Assembly: GCA_029962745.1 (NCBI GenBank)
Contig: CM057157.1
Span: forward strand, 7,625,318-7,689,317
DNA from: Echinometra lucunter
Taxonomy: Eukaryota > Echinodermata > Echinoidea > Camarodonta > Echinometridae
Direction of reading: 5' to 3'
Length of the DNA: 64,000 nucleotides
The notes beneath the pieces are model-generated. The model worked only from the letters and a program-made list of their open reading frames with translations. It ran no database searches and was not told the origin of the DNA. Below are positions 41,501-53,110 of the stretch, piece by piece (within the stretch, counting starts at the first letter, position 1; each line of letters opens with the position of its first letter). The position numbers and the translations under genes are program-made.

Positions 41501-43114
41501 CGTTATTCCGAAGGTTCGTTAATCCGAAGGTTCATTAATCCGAAAACGAAATAGAAAAACGAAAAAGAAAGGGCTTACGGTTCACCATGTGGTAAGCCCG
41601 AAAGGACTATAGATAAAGTGGATAGAGATGGAGGTGAAATAGAAAGGCGAGAAAGCAGGAAAGTTCGAGGGTAGAGTATCTTTCTGGAAACTGGGTGAAG
41701 TCCTGAAAAGGACTTTAAACTAGAGGAGGGGAGGAGTGAGTTGGTGAAGAGATGAGATAAGGAGATGAGATGAGGAGATGATTCAATTTGCGTGTTTCGG
41801 AATAACGAACCCTGGGAATAACAAACGTTCGGAATAACGAACCTTCGGAATAACGAACATCACCCAGATGCAACACCGAAGTAAGCCGCTACTAGGGTGA
41901 TATTTCCATTTTGAGTATAAACAATTATTCCGTTTCGATTGTGTTTTCATTTTTTTATCCAGCCCAATCCGAGATATGCAACACACCAGACTGGCTAGAA
42001 TACGAGAATTCACAATACCTGCTAGTCAATTCTCCGGGGAGGTCGTATGTTAATGCAAGGCAATACTGCCAGTCATTAGGAGGCGATCTTGCTGTTATCA
42101 CATCAAAGGAACAAAATGTAAGCTACCAAATCACTTATTTTCTTATTTTTATTTTTCATTTCCTGCATGGACCGAAAAAATATCGGATAGCACAAGAAAA
42201 ATAATTAATTCGTGTATAAATAATAGCGGATCCAGATTTCTTCTTGGACTGGTTATGGAGTGGTATCATTCATGGAAAATGAGCACTTTATCATGAAACA
42301 CATTGATAAGTAACTGACTGATTATTAAAAGGTGACATATTGAAGATTGCCTAGGAGCTCTTCATAAAAAAATGCAGAAACTGGTGAAGCTCAATTGATT
42401 GGAGGGCATTGATCTCTCAAAGAATTAACGGTGAAAACGCTAGGAGTAAAGAAAACTTTGACATTTAATACTGCCATGAACAGACGCTTACATGGTGCTT
42501 TTAGCATGGAATGTAGAAGATAGTCCCCGTATTATAATTGGGAACCAGGATTGATAAAACAAAGTCTTCATGAACAGTGCTGATTAAGGGAAGCTTTTCA
42601 ATGAACGACTGGGCTTTGCACCTTCTTAATTACCGCACCAGATTTCGGAATTTTCTTTATAATGCAAATCTGGTTTAATGTACAATTACAGGAATTTCTG
42701 GTGACGTATACGTTGAGGGATGCAGAGTTTGGTTGGAATTACTGGGTCGGTCTGAATGACTTAGACGGTGACGGGGAATACTCCTGGATTAACCACACCC
42801 AATCCGGGTAAATTCGGACATTTTAAGTCAAGTTTGTTGAAATCTCTCAGTGTATGGTTTACTTATCGAATCATTAAGAGAATCAAATTGTAATATTCTA
42901 TCCCTTTATTAGTAAATGGTAACAACAGCAATAATAATGATAATATTAATAACAACAATAATATATTACTACAATACAACTACTGCTGCTGCTGCTGCTG
43001 CTGCTACTACTACTACTACTGCTACTACTTCTACTTCTACTACTACTACTACTTCTACTGCTGCTGCTGCTGCTGCTGCTACTACTACTAATACTGCTAC
43101 TACTTCTACTACTA

Positions 43115-43155
<41 letters not shown>

Positions 43156-46100
43156 ACGACTACTACTACTACTGCTATTACTACTACTACTACTATACTA
43201 CTATACTACTATAATTAATAACGTTCTGGTCCTTCTGGATATTATTTATATAAGGGACTGTCTGTTTTAGGGATATTTTATTACAAATCCCAGCCTGTCA
43301 TCAGGTTCAGACTTGTTCTCACATAGGCTGATTTACCTTCTTCACTCCCCGAAGAGCATTCTAGCCAGGCGTCTTCATACAGATGTACAGTTCTAAACAA
43401 ACCATCATGACTTTCCAATCCAATTAGCACCTGTGGGTGGAAAGGAGCAGTGTACATGTAGATGAAATGCCTTGCCAAAGGACATAAGCACCGTGCCGCA
43501 CTCTTAAATCGGTTGGCCAATTTTTAAAATAAACTCTTAACCAACGTTGAGTTGTATACTGTCCATTAAACATTTGGGCATTTAATGCCCAACTTCTGGT
43601 TAAGTGAATTACCTAATACTGGGTAAATTTTCTTTACCCAACGTTACGTGATTCCCATTGACCAACTTTTTAACCAACGTTGGGCCGTATGCTGGCCATT
43701 AAACTTTTGGGCATTAATTGCCAGACTGTCAGAATTTACCCATCTGTTGGGTAATAACTTCTATGTCATTGGGCAAATTCTGCTGCCCTTACTTTCTAAA
43801 TTAAAAAAATATAGCGATTATTCTTTTACACCTGTTTAACCATAAACCTATAGACCGATTTGACCTCCGGTTTATGTATTTGGCCCTCTATCGGCGACGC
43901 CATTGCTGCGGTGGGCAAGCGCGCTGACCGCGATTGGCTCTGTGTACAAAATGAATGTAAGATATGAGATATGCCCCGATATTGTTCCATTTACTTTATT
44001 CTAGATCAATAAAATAAAGCATGGGTAGATGAGGTAAGACAATGGTCATATCTGACGGATGAAGGTGTGACGTATTTTTGTTTTGTTTTTTTTTTCAACT
44101 TAGTTTTGTCAGTAAAAGTTCGATTGCAGCATAGAAGCCGTAGTAAACGGGAGCCCTAAATCTTACCCTGTTTACAAAGTCATGTTTTCACTCATTGAAT
44201 TTTACGCCAAAGTACATAATGATAATATTTCTTGACTTCAAAGTCCTTTCTGTTGATGTTTTTACCCACTGGCGACGAATTCCTTCACATTGCTTATGGA
44301 AACCTGTGTTGGGAGTACGGTTTCTCACACAAACAGGCTTCATGAGTCAAAAGCGAGTGAATATCGCACTCAGTTAGCTTCCAATTTTTAAACTTTCTCT
44401 AATTCTTGTGGCATTTGAGCACCGCACAGTTGCGACCTGAACTTCCCTGATAATTTCTCATTGCAAATATTAAAATAAATCTGCATATACTGGTCAAAAT
44501 GACAAAAAATCGAACGAATGTACATAACGCGCTATTGACTTGTGCACTATAAAAGTTGGAGCGCCCACCGCAGTATGTCGAACTGTGTCGAACAGTCTTC
44601 TGCCCTCTTGCGTTGTGAAATTGGTCTATCCTATCGTGCCCTATCCTATTCTAATACCTACCCTATCGTAGCCTGTGTTATCCTATCCTATCCTATCCTA
44701 TCCAATTGATACATTAGAATGCAAGCTCTATACATACCCAGTATCATTTTATATGTGCTTTGTGACGGTTAGTAAATCAAGCCCACCCTAAACCATACGC
44801 TAATAAAAAGTCATGAATATTCATTTTTATTTTGTCAATTTCGTAATCTTATCATCGGAATCAATGATATTTTCGTTCAATTTCACGCAAAATTGATTGA
44901 CAGTGTGGATCAACATTTGAAAATCAAATATTATCGTTCAATTTGATTTTTTTAGCATGCGATTTACAATTGTTAGAATACAAAAGTGCAGAAAGATAAT
45001 TCAATTTAATTATCTGTGTAAACAGTGGCGGCACCAGGATTGTTAAAGTGGGGGGGGGGGGGCAAATGGAGGGCAAAAGAAAATGTTGGGGGGGCAGGGG
45101 CAGTCAATTTTTTTTTTGCGTGTATGGAAAAATCGAGCGTGAAGCGCGAGTTTTAGTCGCCGGCGTAAATCCACTTTGAGGAGGGGGGAGGATAATTGAA
45201 TTTTTGGACTATTTTTTTCCCTCTTACACACATTTTAATATCAATTTTGCGAGCGAGTGAAGCAAGCGAACAAAAATAACCGCTTTTTGTTTTTTAATCG
45301 CATTTTCGAATAAATATTCTGAAATATGATGAGCGAGCGAAGCGAGCGAGCAAAAAATGGCTACTTTTCTTGTTTTTAATCGCATTTTAGAAGAGAAATT
45401 TAAAAATATGAGAAGCGAGCAAAGCGAGCTAGCCAAAAATAACCACTTTTTTGGTTTTCAATCGAAGTTTTGAAAAGTGGAAAATGGTATTTTAGAGCAC
45501 TTCACAGCTTGAATATGATGCTTATGACAACATCTACTTATTTACAAATTACTGTATAATTTTTCTTTTCAGTCATCAAAATTTCGGGGGGGGGGGGCAA
45601 CTGGGGGGGGGGGGCAAAGCTTCTGAGTGGGCAAATGCCCCCCATGCCCCCCCCCCCCCTTGGTGCCACCACTGTGTGTAAACAACATTCAAATTCGTGT
45701 AAACAGCATTCCAGTTAGCGCAAGACATGAAGCAGGAAGAATCTTGCCATACAATTTCATGAATAGGCATACAGTTTCGACATTTGTGCAGTGTTTTTCA
45801 TCTAATATGGTGATGAGTCCGTGTGTGTTTTTTCTTATGAATGTAGTGTGGGAGGGGTGTATCCCCTAGCTCCCACGGTAAGAAGATATTTGAAAATTCG
45901 AGCATGAAAATGACATTTTTTGTACACTAAAATTCAGCATTGGGGGTAACCTATATAAAAAATAGCATATGGGGGGCCAAGGCGAGGGAGCGAAGCAACC
46001 GAACTGGGGGAGGGTGTGAAAGGGGGAGGGGGTCGGTAGGGAGATTTTTTAAAATTCGTGCATGAAAATGGCATTTTCTGCACACTAGAATCAGTATTAG

Positions 46101-48782
46101 GGGTAACTTATATGAGAAGTGGCATATAGGGGGGGGGGGGGGGGGCCAAGGCGAGGGTGTGTGGGGGAGGGGGCATTTTCTGCACACTAAAATTCAGTAT
46201 TATGGGTAACTTATATGAGAAGTGGCATATCTACGTTTTACTTTCTTTTCGCAGGGTAGGGGTAGGGTAAGTTATGTGAAGTGGACTCGATGGAATTTTT
46301 TTTTAATTTTTGATTTTTTTTAAAGATTTTTTTTGCTTGCTGATCAACGGGGGGGGGGGGGGGGGGGGGCATGGCCCCCTTGTGCCCCTTCTTAGCTACT
46401 CCAGTGTTGACATGCATTTTATATTGAATTGTATGCAAAGATAAAGAATAAGACCACAGAAGAATAAAAGAATAATGACATTTAAACTGAATAAAAAGAA
46501 AGAAATGTGAATGTCAGATATATAATGACAGAAAAGAAATAAAGAATTAAAGAGTATAAAAATGAAAATGAAAAAGGGATAGAGACCACTTACGTTGTTC
46601 TAACTGAATGGCGTAAGTTCGAAAGTGATTGCCTAAAGATGAAAATGAAACCGCAATTCAGCAAGGAATTTCTGCTTCCTCTCAGACTTGGCGAAAATGA
46701 ATGACGGTTATTCATCACCAAATTGAATCGAATTAAATTTAATTTGAATGATATTACTTATTTCAATGTTTAAAAAAAACTGAATGCAAAAAGTATTAAA
46801 CTGAAGCACTGGAAAACCGATGGACTAAAAATTGCTTGAATTTGAATGGGTGATCATGAAATTGAATGCTGTTTTGACGAATTTGGCCGGGAAAACCTAT
46901 ATTATATTTGGGCAAGATTTGCACAGCTTTGGACAAAATTCTAACCAACAATGTGTTACCCAACTAAATTTACCCATTTCTTTTTAAGAGTGCGGGGGTC
47001 TAACCCATGATCATTGCATCTCCATATATTGAAGTGTACCAAACCACTGGACTTTGGCACCTCCATACTTCTAGCCATCATAATTTCTAATTGTTAACGC
47101 ATGTCCTCTAAAAACCAAGCCTAAATTGTTTTATTTAGCATGGCTTGAGTTTTATTAGGCTACTGAAAAGGTATCACACTGTTGTTTATCAACTGATAAA
47201 TGAATTAATCAATGTATTTATTTACTTATTTATTCATTCGTTTATTACTCATTTATTATTAAACAAGTATTCTACATAACTATTCTTCATTAATTTATGT
47301 ATTAATTCATCAATTCATTTACTTATTTATTTACTTATTCATTTATCTTTTCATCTACTATTCCTCTTTGTTCAGGGTAGTCTTTTTCAGTATTTAATAA
47401 CTCTTGAAACTGCTTTACAAGAGTTATGTTTTCACTCTGTTCACCTTACCTTGAAAGGTTTTTAAACTGGCTGTCTCGTCCCTCAGTGCCTGGACAATGT
47501 GTACGTGTGAGGTCTACTTACAGCGCTGTAGACCATGGGGAATGGGAAACGAGTGACTGTTCAATTAGGCGTGTCCATATATGTCAACGTCCCAGAAGTG
47601 AGTTCAGTGTAATTAATCTTTTTAGTTAACAAAAAATTCAAATCTAGGCCCCCTAACACAAAGCTTAGCAATCGATCGTAGGCTTATTTTTTACGAAATT
47701 GATTGCACTGATCACATGACTATCTGCAATCAATCGTAAAAATCAATCTTACGATCGATCGCTAAGCTTTGTGCTACGGGGCCCTGTTTGAAGTTTTTGT
47801 TAACTGAAAAGATTAATCAGTATCACACCAGAAATGAATTCAAATACCCACGTCGGCATGGTCGGCTTCAAAATAGAACCTGTAATGAAATGAAAGCAGT
47901 GTTTATCAAAACTCACTGTTGTGAAATGGGGGCCTTGAATTGATGTGGTGCTATAAAAACATTTTTACCAAAGGAAATTCAGGCTCGCTATTCCCCTCAA
48001 TAATGGAATTTTCTCCAACAAATTTCAAACCCACTATTAGCCAAGAATAAAGAAAAGGATCTTATTAAGAAAATCGGATTTCTCATTGAGTTGATTTCAT
48101 ATATATCCTCATAAATTTTAATCACTATGTAAATGAGAGGTAGCAGTGCCATTAAAGTTCATTTTTCCTTTTTCCTATTAGAAGGAATGTCCCCTTTTTT
48201 CGATTTTCTCTGTAAGATCCCAGTTGTTCATGGCACCTGTTTGACCAATCTCACTATCGAATCTACGGTGAAAGGAAAAACTTCGACGATGCAAGAACTG
48301 CCTGCCAGAACGACGGAGGAGATTTGGCTCTCCTAACATCAGAAGAGCTTAACGTAAGATTACGCAAGATAAATTTGCATATCTAACATAAAGTACACCC
48401 TTTCATCAGTTAATAGACGCTGAAAAATTCACAAGATTTATCGATGGTTCTGAGGCAAGCATGCTTTCCAACGCTCCTGTCCAAGGTAAAGATACCCCCT
48501 CCCCCTCCTTAAAGTATAGTAAAATCGATTTTTAGTTTCAATTTTGAGGAGGAATTGGGTTCCATGTCATTTGTTATTTGATATCTTTTCCCTTTTTTTG
48601 AAAAGGAAAAATGACATGATATCAGCAATGCAAAATAATTTCCTACTTTAATTTCTTAAGTCTTTTTTGACAGCGATGGTAGGCCTAACCACCTCCATTT
48701 CACCGACCCTATGTTACTGGTTTGGCCTCAGAGACGTGGGGAGCAATGACACTTTCATATGGATAGATGGTACAAGGCTGAG
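38476..48782 (+). CDS. Second copy (B) of the lectin receptor gene, 5' part, exons 1-6
   Basis: Six exons parallel exons 1-6 of the complete copy, with the same phases and open frames. The copy stops at the 500-N gap before the last exon of CTLD2. Introns align with copy A but carry different transposable elements. It could be a paralogue in a tandem array or the other allele; the differing CTLD1 exons favour a paralogue, without proving it. Confidence 0.75.
38904..39420 (-). mobile_element. LINE 3' fragment (CR1/L2-like), reverse strand
   Basis: On the reverse strand it ends with (TGAATC)n repeats at 38904-38921 and encodes VFWNSLPENIKNSHSVNMFK and SKLKTYLL, the typical C-terminal end of CR1/L2-type ORF2. 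It replaces the 4.2-kb block of copy A intron 1. Confidence 0.65.
39494..39590. repeat. (GAA)n microsatellite
   Basis: About 95 bp of GAA/GAG; the lysine-rich frame across it is spurious. Confidence 0.95.
39850..41015. mobile_element. DNA element with TTGTCTCGCCTGC ends carrying a satellite
   Basis: Inverted ends TTGTCTCGCCTGC (39862) and GCAGGCGAGACAA (41007). Absent from copy A, where the flanks are joined near 9100. The interior holds a 161-bp tandem array (40104-40902) and a GAC/GCC-rich block (40903-40970). No transposase. Confidence 0.72.
40104..40902. repeat. 161-bp tandem repeat, five units, with DR1-like motif
   Basis: Units begin at 40104, 40258, 40419, 40580 and 40741 (the first is shorter). 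Each holds TTCATTGACCTTTGACC, in several units extended to TGACCTTTGACCTNTGACCT: direct repeats of TGACCT spaced by one base, the DR1 pattern bound by RXR/HNF4/COUP-type nuclear receptors. Confidence 0.88.
41459..41863. mobile_element. Element with TTCGGAATAACGAAC repeats and CCAGATGCAACA duplication
   Basis: Both ends carry several copies of GTTATTCCGAAGGTTCG in inverse orientation. CCAGATGCAACA flanks it at 41447-41458 and 41864-41875. The core 41577-41757 is homologous, in reverse, to 56264-56444 and 56771-56951. It lies 100 bp upstream of copy B exon 2. Confidence 0.75.
41963..42117 (+). CDS. Copy B exon 2: CTLD1, first third
   Basis: Acceptor TTATCCAG, donor GTAAGC. Encodes NTPDWLEYENSQYLLVN and VNARQYCQSLGGDLAVITS. 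Three nt longer than copy A, adding one codon (N-S-P-G-R instead of N-V-G-R). Confidence 0.86.
42692..42807 (+). CDS. Copy B exon 3: CTLD1, middle
   Basis: Acceptor AATTACAG, donor GTAAAT. Encodes EFLVTYTLRD, NYWVGLNDLDGDGEYSW. Three nt longer than copy A and clearly diverged from it. Confidence 0.86.
42975..43212. repeat. (TAC/TGC)n microsatellite in intron 3 of copy B
   Basis: About 230 bp of alternating blocks of TAC, TGC and TTC triplets. The poly-Thr/Ala frame is spurious. Confidence 0.95.
43395..43497 (-). mobile_element. tRNA-derived SINE, reverse strand, part 1
   Basis: Same SINE as 12195-12440; its other part resumes at 46994-47035 after the 3.5-kb insertion. Confidence 0.55.
43851..44628 (+). 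mobile_element. MITE family with TAGACCAATTTCAC ends, copy 3
   Basis: A 778-bp element; the left end has two changes (TAGACCGATTTGAC). Nested in the 3.5-kb insertion. Confidence 0.8.
45025..45676. mobile_element. Element with CAGTGGCGGCACCA ends and GCGAGCGAAGCGAGC repeats
   Basis: Inverted ends CAGTGGCGGCACCAGG and CTTGGTGCCACCACTG next to poly-G/C. The interior contains repeated GAGCGAAGCGAGCGAGC units about 85-120 bp apart. Non-coding. Confidence 0.65.
47458..47597 (+). CDS. Copy B exon 4: CTLD1, last third
   Basis: Acceptor TTGAAAG, donor GTGAGT. Encodes FLNWLSRPSVPGQCVRVRS and SDCSIRRVHICQRPR. It is 12 nt shorter than copy A because part of the loop before the CV(R) cysteine is missing. 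As in copy A there is no EPN or WND. Confidence 0.84.
47646..47784. mobile_element. Palindromic MITE with GGCCCC-TAACACAAAGC ends
   Basis: Same family as 5980-6086. The palindrome extends outward on both sides (GTTAACAAAAA and its inverse, to about 47615 and 47813), suggesting insertion into an older hairpin. In copy A the element is cut short at 21975. Confidence 0.75.
48217..48353 (+). CDS. Copy B exon 5: CTLD2, first third
   Basis: Acceptor CTGTAAG, donor GTAAGA; same length as copy A. About nine base differences by eye, roughly six of them amino-acid changing (for example K to R, L to F, S to T, G to E). Confidence 0.85.
48661..48782 (+). CDS. Copy B exon 6: CTLD2, middle, with 6-bp insertion
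   Basis: Same acceptor and donor context as copy A exon 6. A 6-bp in-frame insertion (GGCCTA) adds Gly-Leu after SFLTAMV. Otherwise encodes the same CYWFGLRDVGSND core. Confidence 0.83.
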
Positions 48783-48927
48783 GTAAGAATTTTCATGAAC
48801 TTTTAAAGGACTTTTTTTTTTCTTCTGGAAATGTATGAGATTAGGGGAAGTCAACACAATTTTTTTAAATAATGAACATAATTCTCAAGTCTCCTTACAA
48901 AATATGTCAGAGTTTTATTTTCTTCCA

Positions 48928-51900
48928 TCTTACTTACTTAAGCCTTCCACCGATCTCAGTGCAGCATAGGCCATCGACAACAAGACGCCATCGCACTCTG
49001 TTCTGGGCTGCTTTCACTACTTCTGTCCAGTTGGTTCCCTGTCTCCTCAAATCTGCCTCAGTGTCTCGCTTCCAGCTGTTCCGAGGTCGACCTCTTCTTC
49101 TTTTCCCCAGTGGGTTCCAAGTCAGAGTTTGGCGTGTAATGCTTGAGGATGGCTTCCTGAGGGTGTGTCCGATCCAGCCCGACTTTCTTCGCAATATCTG
49201 TTTAACAACTGGCTCTTGTCTCGCTTGTTCCCACAGATCTTCATTCCTAATTTTCTCAGGCCAATGAATATTATATATGCGCCTCAGACAGGTGTTGAAG
49301 AATGTCTGGATCTTTCTCTGTATCGTCTTTGTCGTCCTCCAGGTTTCACATCCATAGAGCAGCACTGACATAACATTGGAGTTAAAGATTCGAAGCTTGG
49401 TTCCTGTGCGAATCTTTTTAGATGTCCAAATGTTTTTGAGCATGATAAAAGCTGCTCTGGCCTAGCCAATCCTGGCTGTAAAATCCCGGTCACTTCCCCC
49501 TTGTGGGTCAACCACACTTCCTAGGTACACAAAGGATTTCACATCCCTGATGGGGTCTCCACTGACTGTGACCGATGTGGTGGCCGTGGTGTTGATCTTC
49601 ATCACTTCAGTTTTCTTCTTATTAATTCTCAGCCCTATCCCAGCTGATGAAGCCACTAGGCGAGTAGTCTTGTCCTGCATCTGGTGGTAGTTGTGTGACA
49701 AGAGTGCCAGGTCATCGGCGAAGTCAAGGTCTTCCAGCTGTGTCCATGGCGTCCACTGTATGCCATTTCTCCTGTCTGTTGTTGTGGTCTTCATGATCCA
49801 GTCAATAACCAGGAGGAAGAGAAAAGGTGATAGTAAGCACCATTGTCTTCACCTCGGAGTTTTCCGACAACTGGCCAGCATGAGCAATCCTGCAGCTCAT
49901 GTCGTGGTAGGTGCACCTGATGAGTGAAATAATCTTCTCTGGGACTCCATAGTGCTTCAATAACCTCCAGAGCATTTCACGGTCCACGCTATCAAACGCC
50001 TTCTCGTAATCAATGAAGTTGATGTAGAGAGGGGAGTTCCACTCCATCGACTGCTCCACTATAATGCGTAGACTGGCAATTTGGTCTGGGCAGGATCTGT
50101 TCTTACGGAAACCTGCCTGCTCATCTCGGAGCATGGGGTCGACTGCATCCCTCATCCGTTCCAGTAGAACTCTGTTGAGAACCTTGCCCGGCACTGACAG
50201 GAGCATTCCCGCATTCCCTTAAGTCTCCTTTCTTCGGCAGTTTGATAAAGATGCCTTCCTTCCACTGGGCCGGGACCTCTTCCCTCTCCCAAATCTTGCT
50301 GATGAGGCTGTGTACCATGTCAACTGCTGCCTCCAGATCTGCTTTGATTGCTTCAGCTGGTATCCCCTCTGGCCCTGCAGCTTTTCTATCCTTCAGAGTC
50401 AAGATAGCTTTCTTGATCTCAGCTTTTGAGGGCTCGTCACAGTTGATGGGTAGTTGAGTCTCTGCTGGCGGGATGTCTGGTTGTGTTTCGGGAGCAGGAC
50501 GGTTCAGCAGCTCCTTGAAATGTTCAGCCCATCGATTCAGTTGATCCTCTGTTGTTGCCAATGAGTTCCCATTCTTGTCCTTCACTGGCTTGTCTGTCTG
50601 TTGAAATCTCCCCGCCAGCTTCTTGGTAACTTGGTACAATTCCTTCAGATTCCCCTGTCCTGCAGCTTGACTAGCTAGGTGTTCGACGTAGTCTCTCTTG
50701 TCCTTCTTGATGCTTCTTTTCACTTCTTTGTTGGCCAGTGTGTATTCTTCTTGTGCTCTTGCCTTACCTGCTCTTGTTCGACTCCTGTTTATGACAGACT
50801 TTTTCTCCTTCCTAGCTTCCAATTAATGGATGGTATCTGCAGATATCCATTCCTTGTGCTCAGACTTCTTCTTCCCAAGCACTTCCTCACATGTATCCTG
50901 CGAAACTTTTTTGGTGTGCTGCCACTGGGTCTCAATGTCTGTTTCACCATCTTCCATCATTTCTTGTAATGGTTGAAACCTGTTTGCAAGGAAGCGTCGT
51001 GGTCTGGTGGTTCTGACTCTCGTCTTTCAATCAGAGGGTCGTGGGTTCGAATCCCAGCCATGGCGTTAATTTCCTTCAGCAAGAAATTCATCCACATCGT
51101 GCTGCACTCAACCCAGGTGAGGTGAATGGGTACCTGGCAGGAATTCATTCCTTGAAATGCTTGCGCGCTGGCGGCTGCCGGGCTAAAGCCAGGGTAATAA
51201 TATCCAAGTCCTTTGGAAGCGCATAGAGACGTTATATCATAATGTGATATGCGCTATACAAGAACTGTATATTATTATTATTATTATTAAGGCTGATCTG
51301 GAATGTTGCTTGTATGTCTTTGCTCTTGAGCAGTCCAACATTGTACCTTGTTTGCGTGTGGCCTGTGTTTGTGAATCTTTTCAGTCGTAATCTCACTGTC
51401 GACAGTAGAAGGTGTTGGTCAGTTGGCACGTCAGCACCTGTCCTGTCCTATCTTGGCATTAAAATCCCCCATCACAGTTGTCATGTCCTTGGCTCCTCTT
51501 TTGTCTAACAAAGCCTGAATTTGTCCATAGAGATCATCTTTATTTTCATCTTCAGCATCATTGGTGGGAGCATAACACTGGATGATATTCAGCTTGATGT
51601 TCTTCTTCTTGGTGATGAACTTAGCTGTGATGATTCTTGAGTTTACTGGTTCCCAACCAATAAGGGCCCACTGAGCCTCCGGTAAAGCATTAGGGCCACG
51701 CCCTCGGAGTGGTTGGCTCCATCTTCCGTGTGTCCTGATTACAACAAAGTCTCTCCAGATGAAAGTCTCAACTGTCCTGTCTGTAACCATCTTGTCTCGC
51801 TGAGTCCTAAGACTCCTATCTTGTACTTTTTCATTTCCCTCGCTACTTGGATTGTCCTGCCTACTTCGTACATTGTCCTAATATTCCATGTAGCGATCTT

Positions 51901-52112
51901 CGTTGTTGTCCTGGGTGTCAGAAGGGGGTCAGCCCAACAGCTTCCTAGCGGCTTTCACTGCAACGCGTCATAAGTCTCCGGGTTGGAGACCCTTCCTCTC
52001 CCAGGTCTAGAGTGTCTTGGTTTCCTATTGTCGATGCTTCTGTAATAGAGTATTTTTTTACAGGCAGGGGTGTTAACCCTACGCAAACCTAATTAACCTC
52101 TAGGCGAGGTGG
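48928..52112 (-). mobile_element. Near-complete LINE (RTE-like), reverse strand, with nested SINE
   Basis: On the reverse strand: endonuclease part (KLNIIQCYAPTNDAEDE, MTTVMGDFNAKIG), linker, reverse transcriptase (LKDRKAAGPEGIPAEAIK, DEQAGFRKNRSCPDQIASLR, NFIDYEKAFDSVDREMLW, DFADDLALLSH with the F-A-D-D catalytic box, VYLGSVVD), and C-terminus (LLYGCETW, RRGRPRNSW). The 3' end has a (TAAG)n tail at 48928-48941. Frame is broken in several places, so probably inactive. Absent from copy A intron 6, where the site is 23565. Confidence 0.85.
50990..51290 (+). mobile_element. tRNA-derived SINE nested in the LINE
   Basis: Head GTGGTCTGGTGGTTCTGACT and GGGTTCGAATCCCAGCC (perfect B-box), body with GGTACCTGGCAGGAATTCAT, 3' part GCGCTATACAAGAACTGTAT and a (TTA)n tail at 51271-51289. 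Splits the endonuclease-RT linker of the LINE. Confidence 0.85.
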
Positions 52113-52233
52113 TCTAAAAGAAAATGAATGCTTATTCAAACTGAATCAAGAAAAATGCATTAAATAAACTATTAATATTCTTCACAAATATGCCAAAAAA
52201 TGATGATATATAAGCTTTGCATTAGGGGAGTCA

Positions 52234-52733
52234 NNNNNNNNNNNNNNNNNNNNNNNNNNNNNNNNNNNNNNNNNNNNNNNNNNNNNNNNNNNNNNNNNNN
52301 NNNNNNNNNNNNNNNNNNNNNNNNNNNNNNNNNNNNNNNNNNNNNNNNNNNNNNNNNNNNNNNNNNNNNNNNNNNNNNNNNNNNNNNNNNNNNNNNNNNN
52401 NNNNNNNNNNNNNNNNNNNNNNNNNNNNNNNNNNNNNNNNNNNNNNNNNNNNNNNNNNNNNNNNNNNNNNNNNNNNNNNNNNNNNNNNNNNNNNNNNNNN
52501 NNNNNNNNNNNNNNNNNNNNNNNNNNNNNNNNNNNNNNNNNNNNNNNNNNNNNNNNNNNNNNNNNNNNNNNNNNNNNNNNNNNNNNNNNNNNNNNNNNNN
52601 NNNNNNNNNNNNNNNNNNNNNNNNNNNNNNNNNNNNNNNNNNNNNNNNNNNNNNNNNNNNNNNNNNNNNNNNNNNNNNNNNNNNNNNNNNNNNNNNNNNN
52701 NNNNNNNNNNNNNNNNNNNNNNNNNNNNNNNNN
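52234..52733. other. Assembly gap, 500 N
   Basis: A second 500-base N run. Contig B ends in intron 6 of the second receptor copy; contig C begins inside a LINE coding region on the opposite strand. Confidence 0.99.
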
Positions 52734-53110
52734 GCATATCCCGTCTTTGAAAGAAGGCAGCTCTTGCCTGCGCTGAGCGCAAGATGACCTCTTCAGATCA
52801 GCAGACTTACAATCCTCATTTCAGTACACTGCCGAGATATTTAAAGTGGCTGACTTGTTCTAGTCTGTTGTCATTTAACATATTTATTTCCTTTGTCTGG
52901 TATTCACTTATCATCATCACTTTCTGGTTTTTGTTGTTGTTGTTGTTGTTGTTTTGTTGCTGCTGTTTGTTTGTTTGTTTGTTTGTTTGTTTGTTAATGC
53001 TCATGCCATAGCTCTGTATAATCATTATTCGGATAGAGAGCATGACTACATGCTGTACCTACATCTGTACCCGCATGCCTTCAGACCATAGTTTGAAATT
53101 AATTCTCCTC
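52734..53110 (-). mobile_element. LINE reverse transcriptase fragment, reverse strand, cut by the gap
   Basis: Reverse-strand translation: EQVSHFKYLGSVL followed, with a stop/frameshift, by SAQARAAFFQRRD-like residues running into the gap. Matches 2200-2370 and should continue into 36614-37085. Includes (CAAA)n at 52973-52995. Confidence 0.75.

Larger units (their letters stand above)
43498..46993. mobile_element. 3.5-kb composite insertion with GCACTCTTAAA ends
   Basis: Inverted ends GCACTCTTAAA and TTTAAGAGTGC. Copy A lacks it at the homologous point (12395). Contents: an about 180-bp repeated block with AACCAACGTTG (43540-43725), a MITE (43851-44628), (CCTAT)n at 44629-44703, an element at 45025-45676 and about three copies of an about 65-bp repeat (45900-46230). 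No transposase seen. Confidence 0.78.

Noticed and set aside
42916..43218. 100-residue Thr/Ala-rich open frame
   Set aside because: Produced by the (TAC/TGC)n microsatellite; no start context or homology.
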